A stretch of 64,000 bases of DNA from Gnetum montanum (taxonomy: Eukaryota; Streptophyta; Gnetopsida; Gnetales; Gnetaceae), in the NCBI GenBank assembly GCA_015680685.1, contig MNCI01009062.1:131997-195996 (forward strand). The letters run 5' to 3'. Every line of letters starts with the position of its first letter. The first letter of the stretch is position 1. Under the pieces are notes generated by a model. It did not search any database. It was not told the DNA's origin and saw only the letters and a program-made list of their open reading frames with translations. The translations under genes were made by a program, and so were the position numbers. Below, piece after piece: positions 12,425-22,552 of the stretch.

Positions 12425-14960
12425 CTATCTAGCTGTAGTTGTAACATCTGGTGAAAGATGGAAAGCATCTAGTAATGCTTTCATCTTCTCCTCCTTACCC
12501 TTCGGATCATACATGGTCCATGTAGCATCACCAATGTGGGTTGGTATGGGAACATCCCCAAGAATAGGGCATTGTAGGGAACAATTCCTTGACTTTGATA
12601 AACTAGGAATTAAATTGTTTACATTCAATATTGAATAACCTAATTACATTCCATAGCTCATAATAGTCATTGATTCTTTTGGCTTGGTTCTTCACTATTG
12701 ATCTTTGATCAATGAACTTTTCCTTGAGAATTGTAAGATCAATGTTGACTATTTTCAACTTCTATTTTATTTCTTTGTGGTACCTGAACTCAACCTCATA
12801 CAAAAGATATGAGCTAACCACTTATTTCTCCAATTACGACATTGATCTTCTGGCAATCAGCATTACCAGGTTTGAGTAACAAAGGTTGGCAAGTTTTATG
12901 TACTTCACCATCTCCTCAATTTGTAGCTCCTTGAGCTAGATTTCAGCTTTGTTGCATTCATTCAGTCCATCAAAGATGGGCTACCATACATCATCTCCTT
13001 GTTGGAGTTGCTGGAGCACCTCATTTACTTTTGCCTTTCCCAATTGAATATGTTTTTCATTTATCTTCTTCTGTAAGCTAACCTAGTCTCTATAATGATT
13101 CTTGATCCTTTCAAATTTGAGTGTCTCATTTTTCTAGGCAACAATTTCAATTGCAGACTTCTAGTGAAGCACATGCACCTCTTTCATAGAGAGATTTTGA
13201 TTTTCTGCAGCCAATCTCTTTAATTCAATGTTAACCCTAACAAGTACTCTTATTATTGTCGAATGAATTATGCCATTTGATCCTTCCACATCTTGACATT
13301 TCCCTTGTGATGGTTTTTCTAAGTTAGCTTGACATTCTCTTCATGAACCTCTGATAAGTCCTTCTAAATGTTGTATACAATGGCATTTGCTAAGGATTGA
13401 TCAAAGATTGTTGACTCCTTCATGTACAAAGCCTTCTAAAGTTTTACTTGAAGCTATTGAAAAGCTTCATCTCATGCTATGTTTTGGTTGACTATGGTGG
13501 GATCAGTGAGGTAGGCTTTCAATTTCTCAACCTCAGTAGCCAAACATCAATTCTACTCTATGGCTACCTCAAGTTGGGCATTGCAAATGAGGACCTTGCC
13601 CCTAGTCTTAAGCAACTCTAACTGGTTTGCTAAAATGATTTCCAAGGTATCAAAGGTATCCAAAATCAATTACTTGATTCTTACTAGTTGGTCCAACAAC
13701 TCCTTGTGCTAGGTTACGCTGAATTTTCCACTTCCTACTTCTGTAAAAATCTACATGTCTCTGAGTGTAGCAAAATTTGGGATAGGTGCTGCATGGGTGT
13801 TGAGTGCATTAGTAAATTTATCAACAACCACCTTTTCCTTTGTTTCTTGCCATTGGTGTTGCATCATCAGAATAGTTTTCCCCTTGCCCTCCTCTAAGCA
13901 CACCAAAAAGGTAGTGGCATTCCTAGATATTTTTGAGAATTGTTGTTGTTAAGAGTTGCTCATGAAGTTTGCACATGTGATCAATGGTAGCATGGAACTC
14001 TAGTATTGATTATTAATAAGTGGGTGATGATTGTGGTTGCTCTTCTTCCAACACCTTGGAAAATACTTTATCTTTCATCAATTCCACCCAAGAGGCATCA
14101 GTAGTATATTTGATGATATCATTGAAATAGTGGGCTATTCCTCCCCTTATACATAATTTCTAGATGAGAAATGGAAATGGGAGTGTCTTCCTCCCTCATT
14201 CATTTTCTTTGAATTTCTTCTCTATTTTTAGATAGATTACTTTTGGAAGGTTGATAGGGAATTTCTCGCTTAGAGTGGCATATGCATGGGCAAAAAAGGC
14301 TCTCACCTTGTTCGGCCTCACTGTCAGCTTAAGGTGGTAGGTTGCCATCTTGAAATATGCATACTTTGCCATCATGAGTGCACCAAACTCCTTATGGTAA
14401 ACTCCATATCATTAGAAGCACTTCTTTTTTACTTCTAGGTCTACTTGTGTTGAAATTTCTACCAAGTTTGCCTGAATTTTCAACAACCCAAGAACCTCAA
14501 AAATGTCCTTCACCAAATAGGACATAGAATTATCCTTGATCTTCATAATGGCATTGCCCTACCTATTATCCTAGAAGAGATATGTTTCTCCCATGTATCA
14601 CTCTTCATTGAAAGTGAGAATGGGCCACATGGGAGAAGTTTGAAGTTAAGCTTTAACATCTTTTGGTGCAAATTCCAAGAAAGATACAAAGTTTAGTTTA
14701 GTGAGAAATACTTTTTAAATATTCCTAGATCGATTTACCTCAAGTAGGCCTCCATCCATGTGACCTCAAGGTCTGGTCTTGGTCTAAGTATCTCACCCCA
14801 ATGGGATTGCTCTATTTTAGCTTCTAGAATTTGACTAATAGATTCCACTTCATGGTCCTTCCAAAGAGATCAGGTTGCATGTATCTTAGCTGCCTACTTC
14901 TGGGGAAACTTCGCTTTTTGGACTCTTCTTGTTCTAGATTGCTTGTCCCTCAATTATTTC
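12425..14960 (-). pseudogene. Degenerate coiled-coil accessory ORF of a plant retrotransposon
   Basis: On the minus strand long stretches read as protein interrupted by single stops and frameshifts. An N-terminal part (about 14650-14200) includes blocks such as KYAYFKMATYHLKLTVRPNK and FFAHAYATLSEKFPINLPK. A heptad-rich middle (about 13300-12800) includes ELKRLAAENQNLSMKEVH and LQKKINEKHIQLGKAKVNE. A C-terminal part includes the open frame 12628-12425. I do not recognise a named family. Length (~800 codons) and layout (globular part, long coiled coil, short tail) recall accessory ORFs of large plant gypsy elements and, loosely, the second half of the antisense gene of element A. Confidence 0.5.
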
Positions 14961-15681
14961 AATCATTCTTCCTACCCATGCTTAAGTATAGGTGCTATCT
15001 ATAATCACAACATAACCAAAGATTAGCATTTGATGTGTATCTTAGAACATTTAAGTACCTTGTCTCCTAGATTAGTTACACTTAACTAAGTTGTGATCAT
15101 GGTGGATTAATCATTTTAATATTATTTTATTATTATTTTTAATAAGAGAGCTACCAAAATTCATTGGAAAGGTATACTACTCTATAATTAGTGATTTTAA
15201 TATTATTTTATTGGTTAAACCTTGTAGAAGTTAGAAAATTTTCAAAAAAAATTTCATCAGAAACCTAAGGTTTGTGGCCCCCATGACAGAGAACTCATCT
15301 TTGGCAGCTATAGGAATGAAGAACAAGGTTAATTATACAAGCACTATGAAAGTTATTGGATGAAGCCAATGGAAAAACATTTCAAACTGTTGCACCCTAT
15401 TTATAGATTTTTATGGTTGCATCTACGAGATCCCGTATATGACGTCATATCAATTCAGTAGTTTGCATCGATGGGATCCCACCAATGTGACTAAAAGACA
15501 AAATTTTTACTTTGAAAATTTGAGGAAAAATAAAGAATTTTTACATAGAATTGGAGTTCATAGAGATTCAAAAAGGTCAAAAACATGAATAAATGCTCAA
15601 AGAAGGCTAGATAATTCACAAAAAGGAGATTTTATTAGGAGAATGATTGGAGAAAACTTAAAAAGGAATGCAAAATTAGAT
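14961..15681. repeat. Left flank of element A, probable older LTR
   Basis: Non-coding. CCCTATTTATAG at 15408-15419, followed by TGCATCTACGAGATCCCG and CATCGATGGGATCCCACC, resembles the promoter-proximal part of the old LTR family near 11950-12060. The sequence continues across element A at 33748, so A landed in this older repeat. Confidence 0.45.
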
Positions 15682-15686
15682 GTAAT
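15682..15686. repeat. Target-site duplication, left (GTAAT)
   Basis: GTAAT directly precedes the element A LTR (which starts TGTACCGCC). The same 5 bp follow the other LTR at 33743-33747. Five bp is the usual size for gypsy integration. Confidence 0.85.
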
Positions 15687-16923
15687 TGTACCGCCTGAAA
15701 TCATCGGTCTCCAGCTGGAAGGAAAACAGAGACCGTGGGATCACAGTGTGAGCACAGAAGAACCTACCTTCACCTGAGGACGAGCTGGAATGCACGAAGG
15801 CAGAGTACCTTGGGTGGTCCACATGTGGATCAGACAAGGATTTCCCTGAACGTACACTGAAATGCTGTACGCTGGGTTATACGTAAACAATGCAGTAGCG
15901 TAAACGGAGCGTAAACAATGTAGACGATGCAAACAGCGCGTAAACGTAAACGGACGTAAACAGAACGCATGCAACAATTAATATAAACTATAGAAAATTA
16001 TAGGAAGAAAATGTAACAATGGTATTATAGAATCAAAGTACAGTGCACCGGTCTAATGCAGTTGTGGTGAAACACAAGGCGGATGAAAAGCCCTGGTGAA
16101 TGCAGGGATGGCTGGGCTGGTTTACGCTGTAGGCGCGGCGTAGAGACTGTGCACGGCGTACAGGGTTTCCTAGCATAAGAGGGTTTTTGCTCTGACGTGC
16201 GGTGTAATTGTTCCTGGGTATCCTCTGGGATTTTTGCCAACCGACATGGTTGAAGTGGAAAATCAGGGTTTTTATACCGGTTGTTACGCTAGACTCGGGT
16301 TAGGAGACACGTGGCGCGTTGATCGGGTGCGTACACTTTACAAAAATATAATATATTATGTCTGTTGGGCCTATACGCTGAGCGTATATGCCACATCAGG
16401 CTAGCATATATGGTGGCCGTATACGCTGAATGTGCAGGGCGTGTGAACTTGGGTAGAGATGCTGCGGACGTTGGGCGTATACGCTGATGGACACTGAGCG
16501 TATACGCTGGGCGTATACGCTGGGCGTATACGCTGACGGATGCTGGGCGTATACGCTGGGCGTATATGCTGACGGATGCTGAATTGCTTCAATTCTTGCT
16601 CTTCAGTGTTGTCTTCATTCTACCTTTGGAGATCTTGTCGTCGAGCGTATGCATCTGTTGTATGTGCCGAGCATGCATGTGAGACGTGTTCACTGGGTGT
16701 ATACGCTAGGTGTATACGCTGCAGATTTGAGCATATACGCTGGTGTTGTGCACTTGGGCATATACGCTGAGCGTATACGCTGGAATTGCATACTTAGTCA
16801 AAATTAAGCATTTGATCTCCGAAGTTGCCATGTTTGACGCCAAATGTAGCCGTGGTCGTCTGGAGTCCCGGGGACCTGCTTGGTGTCAGATAAGTACTAA
16901 GCTCCAAATTTTGTGGTGTTTCA
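15687..16923 (-). repeat. Element A 3' LTR (1237 bp)
   Basis: Starts TGTACCGCC and ends GTGGTGTTTCA (plus sense), so on the minus strand it is TGAAACACC...TACA, with canonical TG...CA ends. TTTTTATA at 16269-16276 is the complement of a TATAAAAA promoter. 16370-16800 carries twelve copies of TATACGCT, most inside the palindrome GCGTATACGC. The other LTR has only about seven exact copies. Confidence 0.9.
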
Positions 16924-16940
16924 TTAGCTCCTCTTTGTTG
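16924..16940 (-). promoter_or_regulatory. Polypurine tract of element A
   Basis: On the minus strand CAACAAAGAGGAGCTAA abuts the 3' LTR start TGAAACACC. Element B has the matching CAAAGAGGGCCAA at 54254-54270. This fixes element polarity as minus. Confidence 0.7.
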
Positions 16941-17950
16941 ACGCTTGGAGGAATCAACCCGAGAAGTGTCAACAAAGAAGTGCAAAACACCACAAGCAAC
17001 TTGATGTAGACTTTGTCCTTTGACACTTGTCAAGACGTTATCGCACTGTGCTCAGTGGTGCACGGGATCGTTGAAAGGGGGATTTTGTATCTAGGGGATC
17101 ATGGAGATTGTGTGGATTGATAACTGATCCAGGGGATTAAGCAAGGGAAAGGGGATGCTCTGATGTATGACATGTTGATCCTTATCAATAGCTATTATTT
17201 TAGTAGACTCGGAGTTCAGACATGTGATGTGCATCCTTTGGTGGAACAAAGCTCTTGGTTAGTGTTCAAGAGAACTTGTTGGCAAAACCAAAGCCATGGG
17301 AGGGTGTGTTACATTCTTTGGAGGAACAAGGTCCATGTTTAATGTTTAAGGGGGATCCTGTTGATGGATAGCCAAAGCCATGCAATTGGATGCTTCTTGA
17401 CTGTTTGGACATGAGTACTTGGTTTTGAGATGACTGCCTTCCCGCCTAGGACTTATGGGAAGTGGTCGGGGTCTCATTTTTTTTTGGGGTGATTTTGTAC
17501 TCATGCTCAGGTGCCAGGCCATGTGTTGCAACTGCTGTAACGTGTTGCAGTGTGCAACAATATGCTCAAAGTTTTGAATGTATTCGGTGTATCGGAGGTT
17601 GGTAAATAGATAGGGAATATAATGGGCATGGGAATGTACTAGTGAACGGTTTGATTTAGTCTCACCATGTGTGCTGTGAACATTGTCCCATCTTGCTGCT
17701 TGCGATGAGATGCACTCTTGTGCGAAAACCTCTGGGTGTCATCCTGCAAACATAACTCCAAGGAGACAAGAAAACCATGAGTGGATAAGCAAGCTCAGAC
17801 TTACATGGCTGCAGACGGAACGAAGATACTGGAGGAGGTTTTGAGCACTGTGTATGAATGGTGGTGATGTTGAGGAGTTTGTCGGACGGTGAGTGATGGA
17901 GTAATTCTGATGAGTGAGTGTGGCTGTGAAGCGAGAGCTGGAGATGAACG
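16941..17950. other. Element A 3' untranslated region
   Basis: No coding region. 17222-17385 holds two degenerate tandem copies (~84-bp period) containing CATCCTTTGGTGGAACAA / CATTCTTTGGAGGAACAA and ending CCAAAGCCATG. The rest is unremarkable. Confidence 0.5.
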
Positions 17951-17954
17951 TGTC

Positions 17955-18330
17955 AGTTTATAGTCTTAATGGACTATCATGGGTTAGTTTTATGTCGTGA
18001 CCCGTTGGACATTGCCCGTTTAGCATCATGGTGGACATTACGTTGCCAGTTTCGAGTCTTAGAGGACCATGCAGAGGCAAGCTAGTTTATAGTCTTAGCG
18101 GACTCTGATGGTTGTGACAATGGCGGTTTACTGTCATGTCGGATGGGTGCTAGTTTATTTTCATTGGAGACACTGTGGGATCTTAGTTTATTGTCATGAT
18201 GTCAGGACAGTTGTGGTGTCAGTTTTAAGTCGTAACCCAGGACTGTTTTGTGGTATCAGTTTACCATCATGATCCCAAGACAAGCTATGGTATCAGTTTA
18301 TAGTCGTGATTCCAGGACTTGCATGTACCT
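17955..18330. repeat. AGTTTA mini-hairpin array downstream of integrase (A)
   Basis: About eleven units of AGTTTA plus a short inverted repeat at 20-45 bp spacing. Stems include AGTC/GACT (17962, 18093, 18303), AGTC/GACT with a longer loop (18221) and GTC/GAC with variable loops of 6-12 nt. The leader AGTTTA is nearly constant while stem bases vary in pairs. The array begins about 10 bp beyond the end of pol. Confidence 0.7.
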
Positions 18331-18340
18331 AAGCTTATAT

Positions 18341-21300
18341 TCAAACGTAGAACGGTTTTAGGTACAAGTGATTGGTTGGATTGGCCAACTCATTTCCTTC
18401 CATGTCAGCTAACTTGAATGCTCCATTGTCGAATGCTTTGATGACCAAGTAAGGCCCTTCCCAATTGGCTGAGAATTTGTCCAGGTGTTCCCGAACAGTC
18501 TTAAGCACAAGGTCACCTTCTTTGATAGGGCGCTTGTTGATGTTATGCCGATGTCATTGCCGTTGTTGTTTTTGATACCATTCGATTTGGTCAAGTGTGT
18601 GTATGCGTTCTTCTTCCACTGAGTCCAGGTCGATGATGCGTAGATCATTGTTCTGCCCATCGTCGAGGATTTCGGAGAGTGTGTTTCTTAAAGATGGTAC
18701 TTGTAATTCCAAAGGTGAAACAACTTATGAACCGTAAACCAGACTATATGGTGTTTTACCTGTTGATGTTCGGTGCGTAGTACGGTATGCCCACAATGCA
18801 TATACCAATTGCTCGTGCCATTTTCTTTTGCTCTAGGTAAGCATTTTCTTGAGTATTGCAATGATTGTCTTGTTTGTTGCTTCTTCTTGTCCATTGCTCT
18901 GAGGATAGTAAGGGGATGAAAACGAGTGTTTGATCCCCAGACTATCACAAAAGGTTTGGGTTTCAGTACTGCTAAATTGTGGCCCGTTATCAGTGATGAT
19001 TGTCATGGGGATGCCGAAACGGGTTACAATGTTTTTGAGGATGAAATTGCATACATGTTTAGATGTCGTTTTCCGAAGTGGAGTGGCTTCTACCCACTTC
19101 GTGAAATATTTGGTTGCGGTTATGATGAAACTATGGCTTGCAAAAGATGAGGGTGTTATTGGGCCGATTAGGTCCAATCCCCACTTTTGAAAGGGCCACG
19201 TGATTTGCGCTGTATGCAACTCATTTGGCATGACATGTATTAGATTACTATGTTTCTGGCAAGTGCTACATGTTTTAACCTTGGAGAGACAGTCATACTC
19301 CATGTGTGGCCAATAGTAGCCTAAACGTCTGATTTTCATTACCATGGCTTTTGGCGCTATGTGTCCTCCACATAGTCCCTCATGTACCTGATCGACAATG
19401 GTTTGGGCATCGATACTATTGACACATGTTAGCAATATGCCTTCGTATGATTGATGACACAGTGTGTCCCCTACCAGGGTATACTGCTTAGAACGTCTCC
19501 ACACGACGTCTTTCTGTGCATTTGTTAGATGCCGTGGTGTTTCACCGCGTAGAAGGTATTCTTTTATGTCATCATACCATTCTATCACGTGCGTTGTACT
19601 AACATATGCAATTGGCAACATGTCGGGAGTATTGGTTATCGGTTTGGCACAATTGATTACGGAGCTTGGTAATGCATGGAACATGTCTAGCGATATGTTT
19701 AATGCTAATGTGGCTAACACGTCTGTGATGGTGTTATCATTTCTAGAAATGTGTTGCACATCAATGTCTTCGAATCGCCTCATTAGGTGTTTTGCCAAGT
19801 CGCAGTATGGTTGTAAGTGTTGGGCTTTACATCTGTAGACCTCTATGACTTGGTTTAGGACTAGTTATGAGTCTCCTCTGACTACAAGCCGTGTGATGTC
19901 TGAGGTCAGTGCTGCCACGAGGCCTCTAAGGAGACCTTCGTACTCCGCTATGTTGTTCATGCAATGAAAGTCGAAACGATAAGCGAAGGGTCGGATCTCC
20001 CCAGAGGGATAGGTGATGACAGTGGCTGCACTTCCTCCCCAAGAGGTGGATGCTCCATCAAATTTTAGGACGGCATCGTAGTTGTTGGGCATTGTATCTA
20101 TGGCGCTTATATTCTCATCTGGGAACTCTGGCTCTATAGTCGCTTGGTCGTGTGTTGGTGATGTTGCCATTTGGTTTGCTATGGCTTGACCCTTGACTGA
20201 TGATTGCGCTACGTAGTATTGGTCAAATTCGGCTATCATGGCTTTCCACTGGGCTATTCGACTTGTTTTGTAAATTTTCCCTGTTATGGCTCTTAGTACA
20301 TTATCCTTGCAAATTATGTGAACCTGGTTATGGAAGAGGTAAGGTCGCCATTTTCTTAAGGAAAAGACCAAAGATAAACATGACTTCTCCACGTCATTGT
20401 ACTTTTTCTCATGGGCAACTAATGCATGGCTTAAGTAATATATAGGGACTTCAATTCCGTTATCTTGTTTCTGGCAAAGCATAGATCTAATCGACGATTC
20501 CGAAGTGGCAAGGTAGATGTAAAATGGTTTATCGTTTTGGGGTGGAGAAACCGTAGGTAGTTGGGCAAGTGCTGTTTTGATGTTCTTGAATGCTTCTTGG
20601 CATTGCGGAGTCCATTCAAAATGGACATTTTTGCGCAACAGGTGATTCATAGGTTTTAGTTTATCCGTGATTTTTTCTATGAAGCGCCTGATGAACTACA
20701 GTCTACCTTGTAGACCTCGAAGTTCGGTAAGGTTGCCTGGTGGTTTCAGGTTTGTTATGGCCTTAACCTTATTGGGGTCTACTCGTATCCCTACTTCTGA
20801 GGCTATGAATCCAAGCATTTTACCTGTCTTGACTCCGAAGAAACATTTCTTCGGATTAAGTCTTAGTTCATATCTTAAACAACGCTTTAAGACTAAGTCG
20901 AGATCTTGTACATGTTGTTCCGATGTTTTTGACTTAACCACAATGTCATCCACGTAATCGTTGAGTGAGCGTAGTATGTAATCGCTAAAAATAAATGTCA
21001 TCACTCTTAGATACGTGGCTCCAGCGTTCTTGATACCAAAGGGCATCATTACATAACAAAAGGTTCCCCATGGTGTCATAAAGGTTGTTCGAAGCTGATG
21101 CTCTGGGTTGATTCGTATTTGATTGTATCCAGAGAAGTCATCCATAAAAGATAATAATGCATGCCCCGCAGTCGAGTCGACAAGTTGATCGATGCTGGGT
21201 AGGGGAAAATCATCTTTTATGGTTGCTACATTCAGATCTCAGAAGTCAATACATAGGCGAATGCTTCCGTTCTTCTTTGGGACGATGACCATGTTGGACA

Positions 21301-21825
21301 CCCACTTGGCGTAATCAACAGCCCGAATGAACCCAGCTTGATAAAGCTTGGTGATCTCATTATGAACTACCAATGCTACTTTGGGTCTAACTTTTCGTGC
21401 CTTTTGTTTTACTGGTCTCAATTTCGCGTCAAGGATAATGTCGTGTTGGACAATTCTAGGATCTAACCCGGGCATGTTCGTATAGGACCAAGCGAATGCT
21501 TTCATATTTTACCTAAGTACGTTTTCAATGTCTTTTGCTAACTGTGGTTGTAGTAATGTGCTTAGTTTTAGTATTTTGATTTCCCCATAGGGCATGGTAA
21601 TGGGGGTTTCAGTTAACGGATCTTCGGTGATATTTTCAGCCTCTATGTCAAGGAATTTTGTCATGCCTTTGTAATCTGCTGTTTGCTGTGTTGCGGCTAT
21701 GACTACATCATCTGTTGGTGAATTTAAGTTGATGGATTTTATGTTAATGTCTCATGTAATTTTTCTGTATGGTCTGTCAATGATTAACGGTGCGGTTAAA
21801 TGCTGGCTGTCCATTGAGCTTGCTC
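18341..21825 (-). pseudogene. pol: Element A pol: RT, RNase H, archaeal-type RNase H, integrase
   Basis: Reads from a 3' splice site at 21826-21827 (pyrimidine tract then TTGGCAG) to a TGA at 18341. In order: N-terminal linker; RT with FIRAVDYAKWVSNMVIVPKK, DDFSGYNQI, MPFGIKNAGATY and the catalytic YVDD; a gypsy RNase H with KKYNDVEKSCLSLVFSLRKW; a second RNase H with LKFDGAS, NIAEYEGLLRGL and VVRGDS; and integrase with an HHCC finger (HEGLCGGH...CSTCQKH), catalytic GLDLIGP, TDNGPQF and NGQEEATN, then a C-terminal NWEGPYLVIKAF block ending LKPFYV. The second RNase H is a known mark of the Tat/Ogre group. About eight in-frame stops, mostly TGA or TAG at former CGA/CAG sites, interrupt it. Key RT and integrase residues survive. 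Confidence 0.9.
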
Positions 21826-21928
21826 CTGCCAATAAACAAAGAGCGGAATAAGAAAGAGGGAGATCGTTCTATGCCTTTTGATAATTTTAAACTATGTGTA
21901 TGCGCATAATGGTGGATTTTCGTCACAC

Positions 21929-22082
21929 CAGGAAGTATGGTAGTTTAAGGCCGTACCTGGCCGCAAGTGGCAGTTTAAGGCCATACCGGGCCATTGCTAG
22001 ATGAGGAAATGACAGTTTAAGGCCGTACCGGGCCACAAGGGGATTAGGAGATGGCAGTTTAAGGCCATACTGGGCCACAATG
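21929..22082. repeat. AGTTTAA mini-hairpin array between RT and the antisense gene (A)
   Basis: Four units of AGTTTAAGGCC, a 6-nt loop, then GGCC, with loops GTACCT, ATACCG, GTACCG and ATACTG. All four stems are GGCC/GGCC, unlike the AGTC/GACT stems of the array beyond integrase. Confidence 0.75.
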
Positions 22083-22552
22083 GAGGTTTACACTAGAATG
22101 TTCAGCGTAAACGTGTAAAATGGGGTTCACAGAGGAACCAGGATGTAATAATCTCCATTTTTTTAAAAAAAATTTATTATTTTTAATTTTTAATTTGGGC
22201 GAATTTTGGGCAAAAAACAAGGAAAAAGGAAAAAAAGGAGCAACGGCGGCATCAGCGTCAACGTCAGCGTCAGTGTCAGCGGAGCGCTATATAAACAGGG
22301 TGGGGGGTCCATTTGTTTTACTTTGAAGCGATAGAGCATAAGCGACAGCGTAAACTGTTAAAGCGTAAGAGTAAACCATCGTGCTTAGCGTAAGCGTAAA
22401 CTTGCTTGTGAGCGTAGACGCCGAAGACTAACCCTAGCGTAGATGCACAGCGTTAAACCCCAGCGTAGACGCGGAGTGTCAACTTTCGGTCGTCAGCGTA
22501 GATAGTCGTTTTCTACAGTGTAACCTTGAATAGTCAGCGTAAACAGCTCGAG
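22083..22552 (+). promoter_or_regulatory. Promoter and leader of the antisense gene (A)
   Basis: A TATATAAA box lies at 22288-22295. It is preceded at 22250-22283 by repeats of CAGCGTCA-like words and followed by a leader dense in AGCGTAAAC/AGCGTAGAC words. Expected initiation is around 22320. Element B has the same arrangement, with CATAAATAGGGG at 59753 ahead of its ATG. This supports independent transcription of the plus strand, opposite to the retrotransposon genome. Confidence 0.6.

Noticed and set aside
16370-16800. GCGTATACGC series considered as a CRISPR-like array
   Set aside because: Spacing is irregular, repeats are 10-12 bp, there are no constant-length spacers and the context is a eukaryotic LTR.
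19464-19838. Plus-strand open frame of 124 codons opposite integrase/RNase H
   Set aside because: Shadow of the well-supported minus-strand pol frame; no independent homology.
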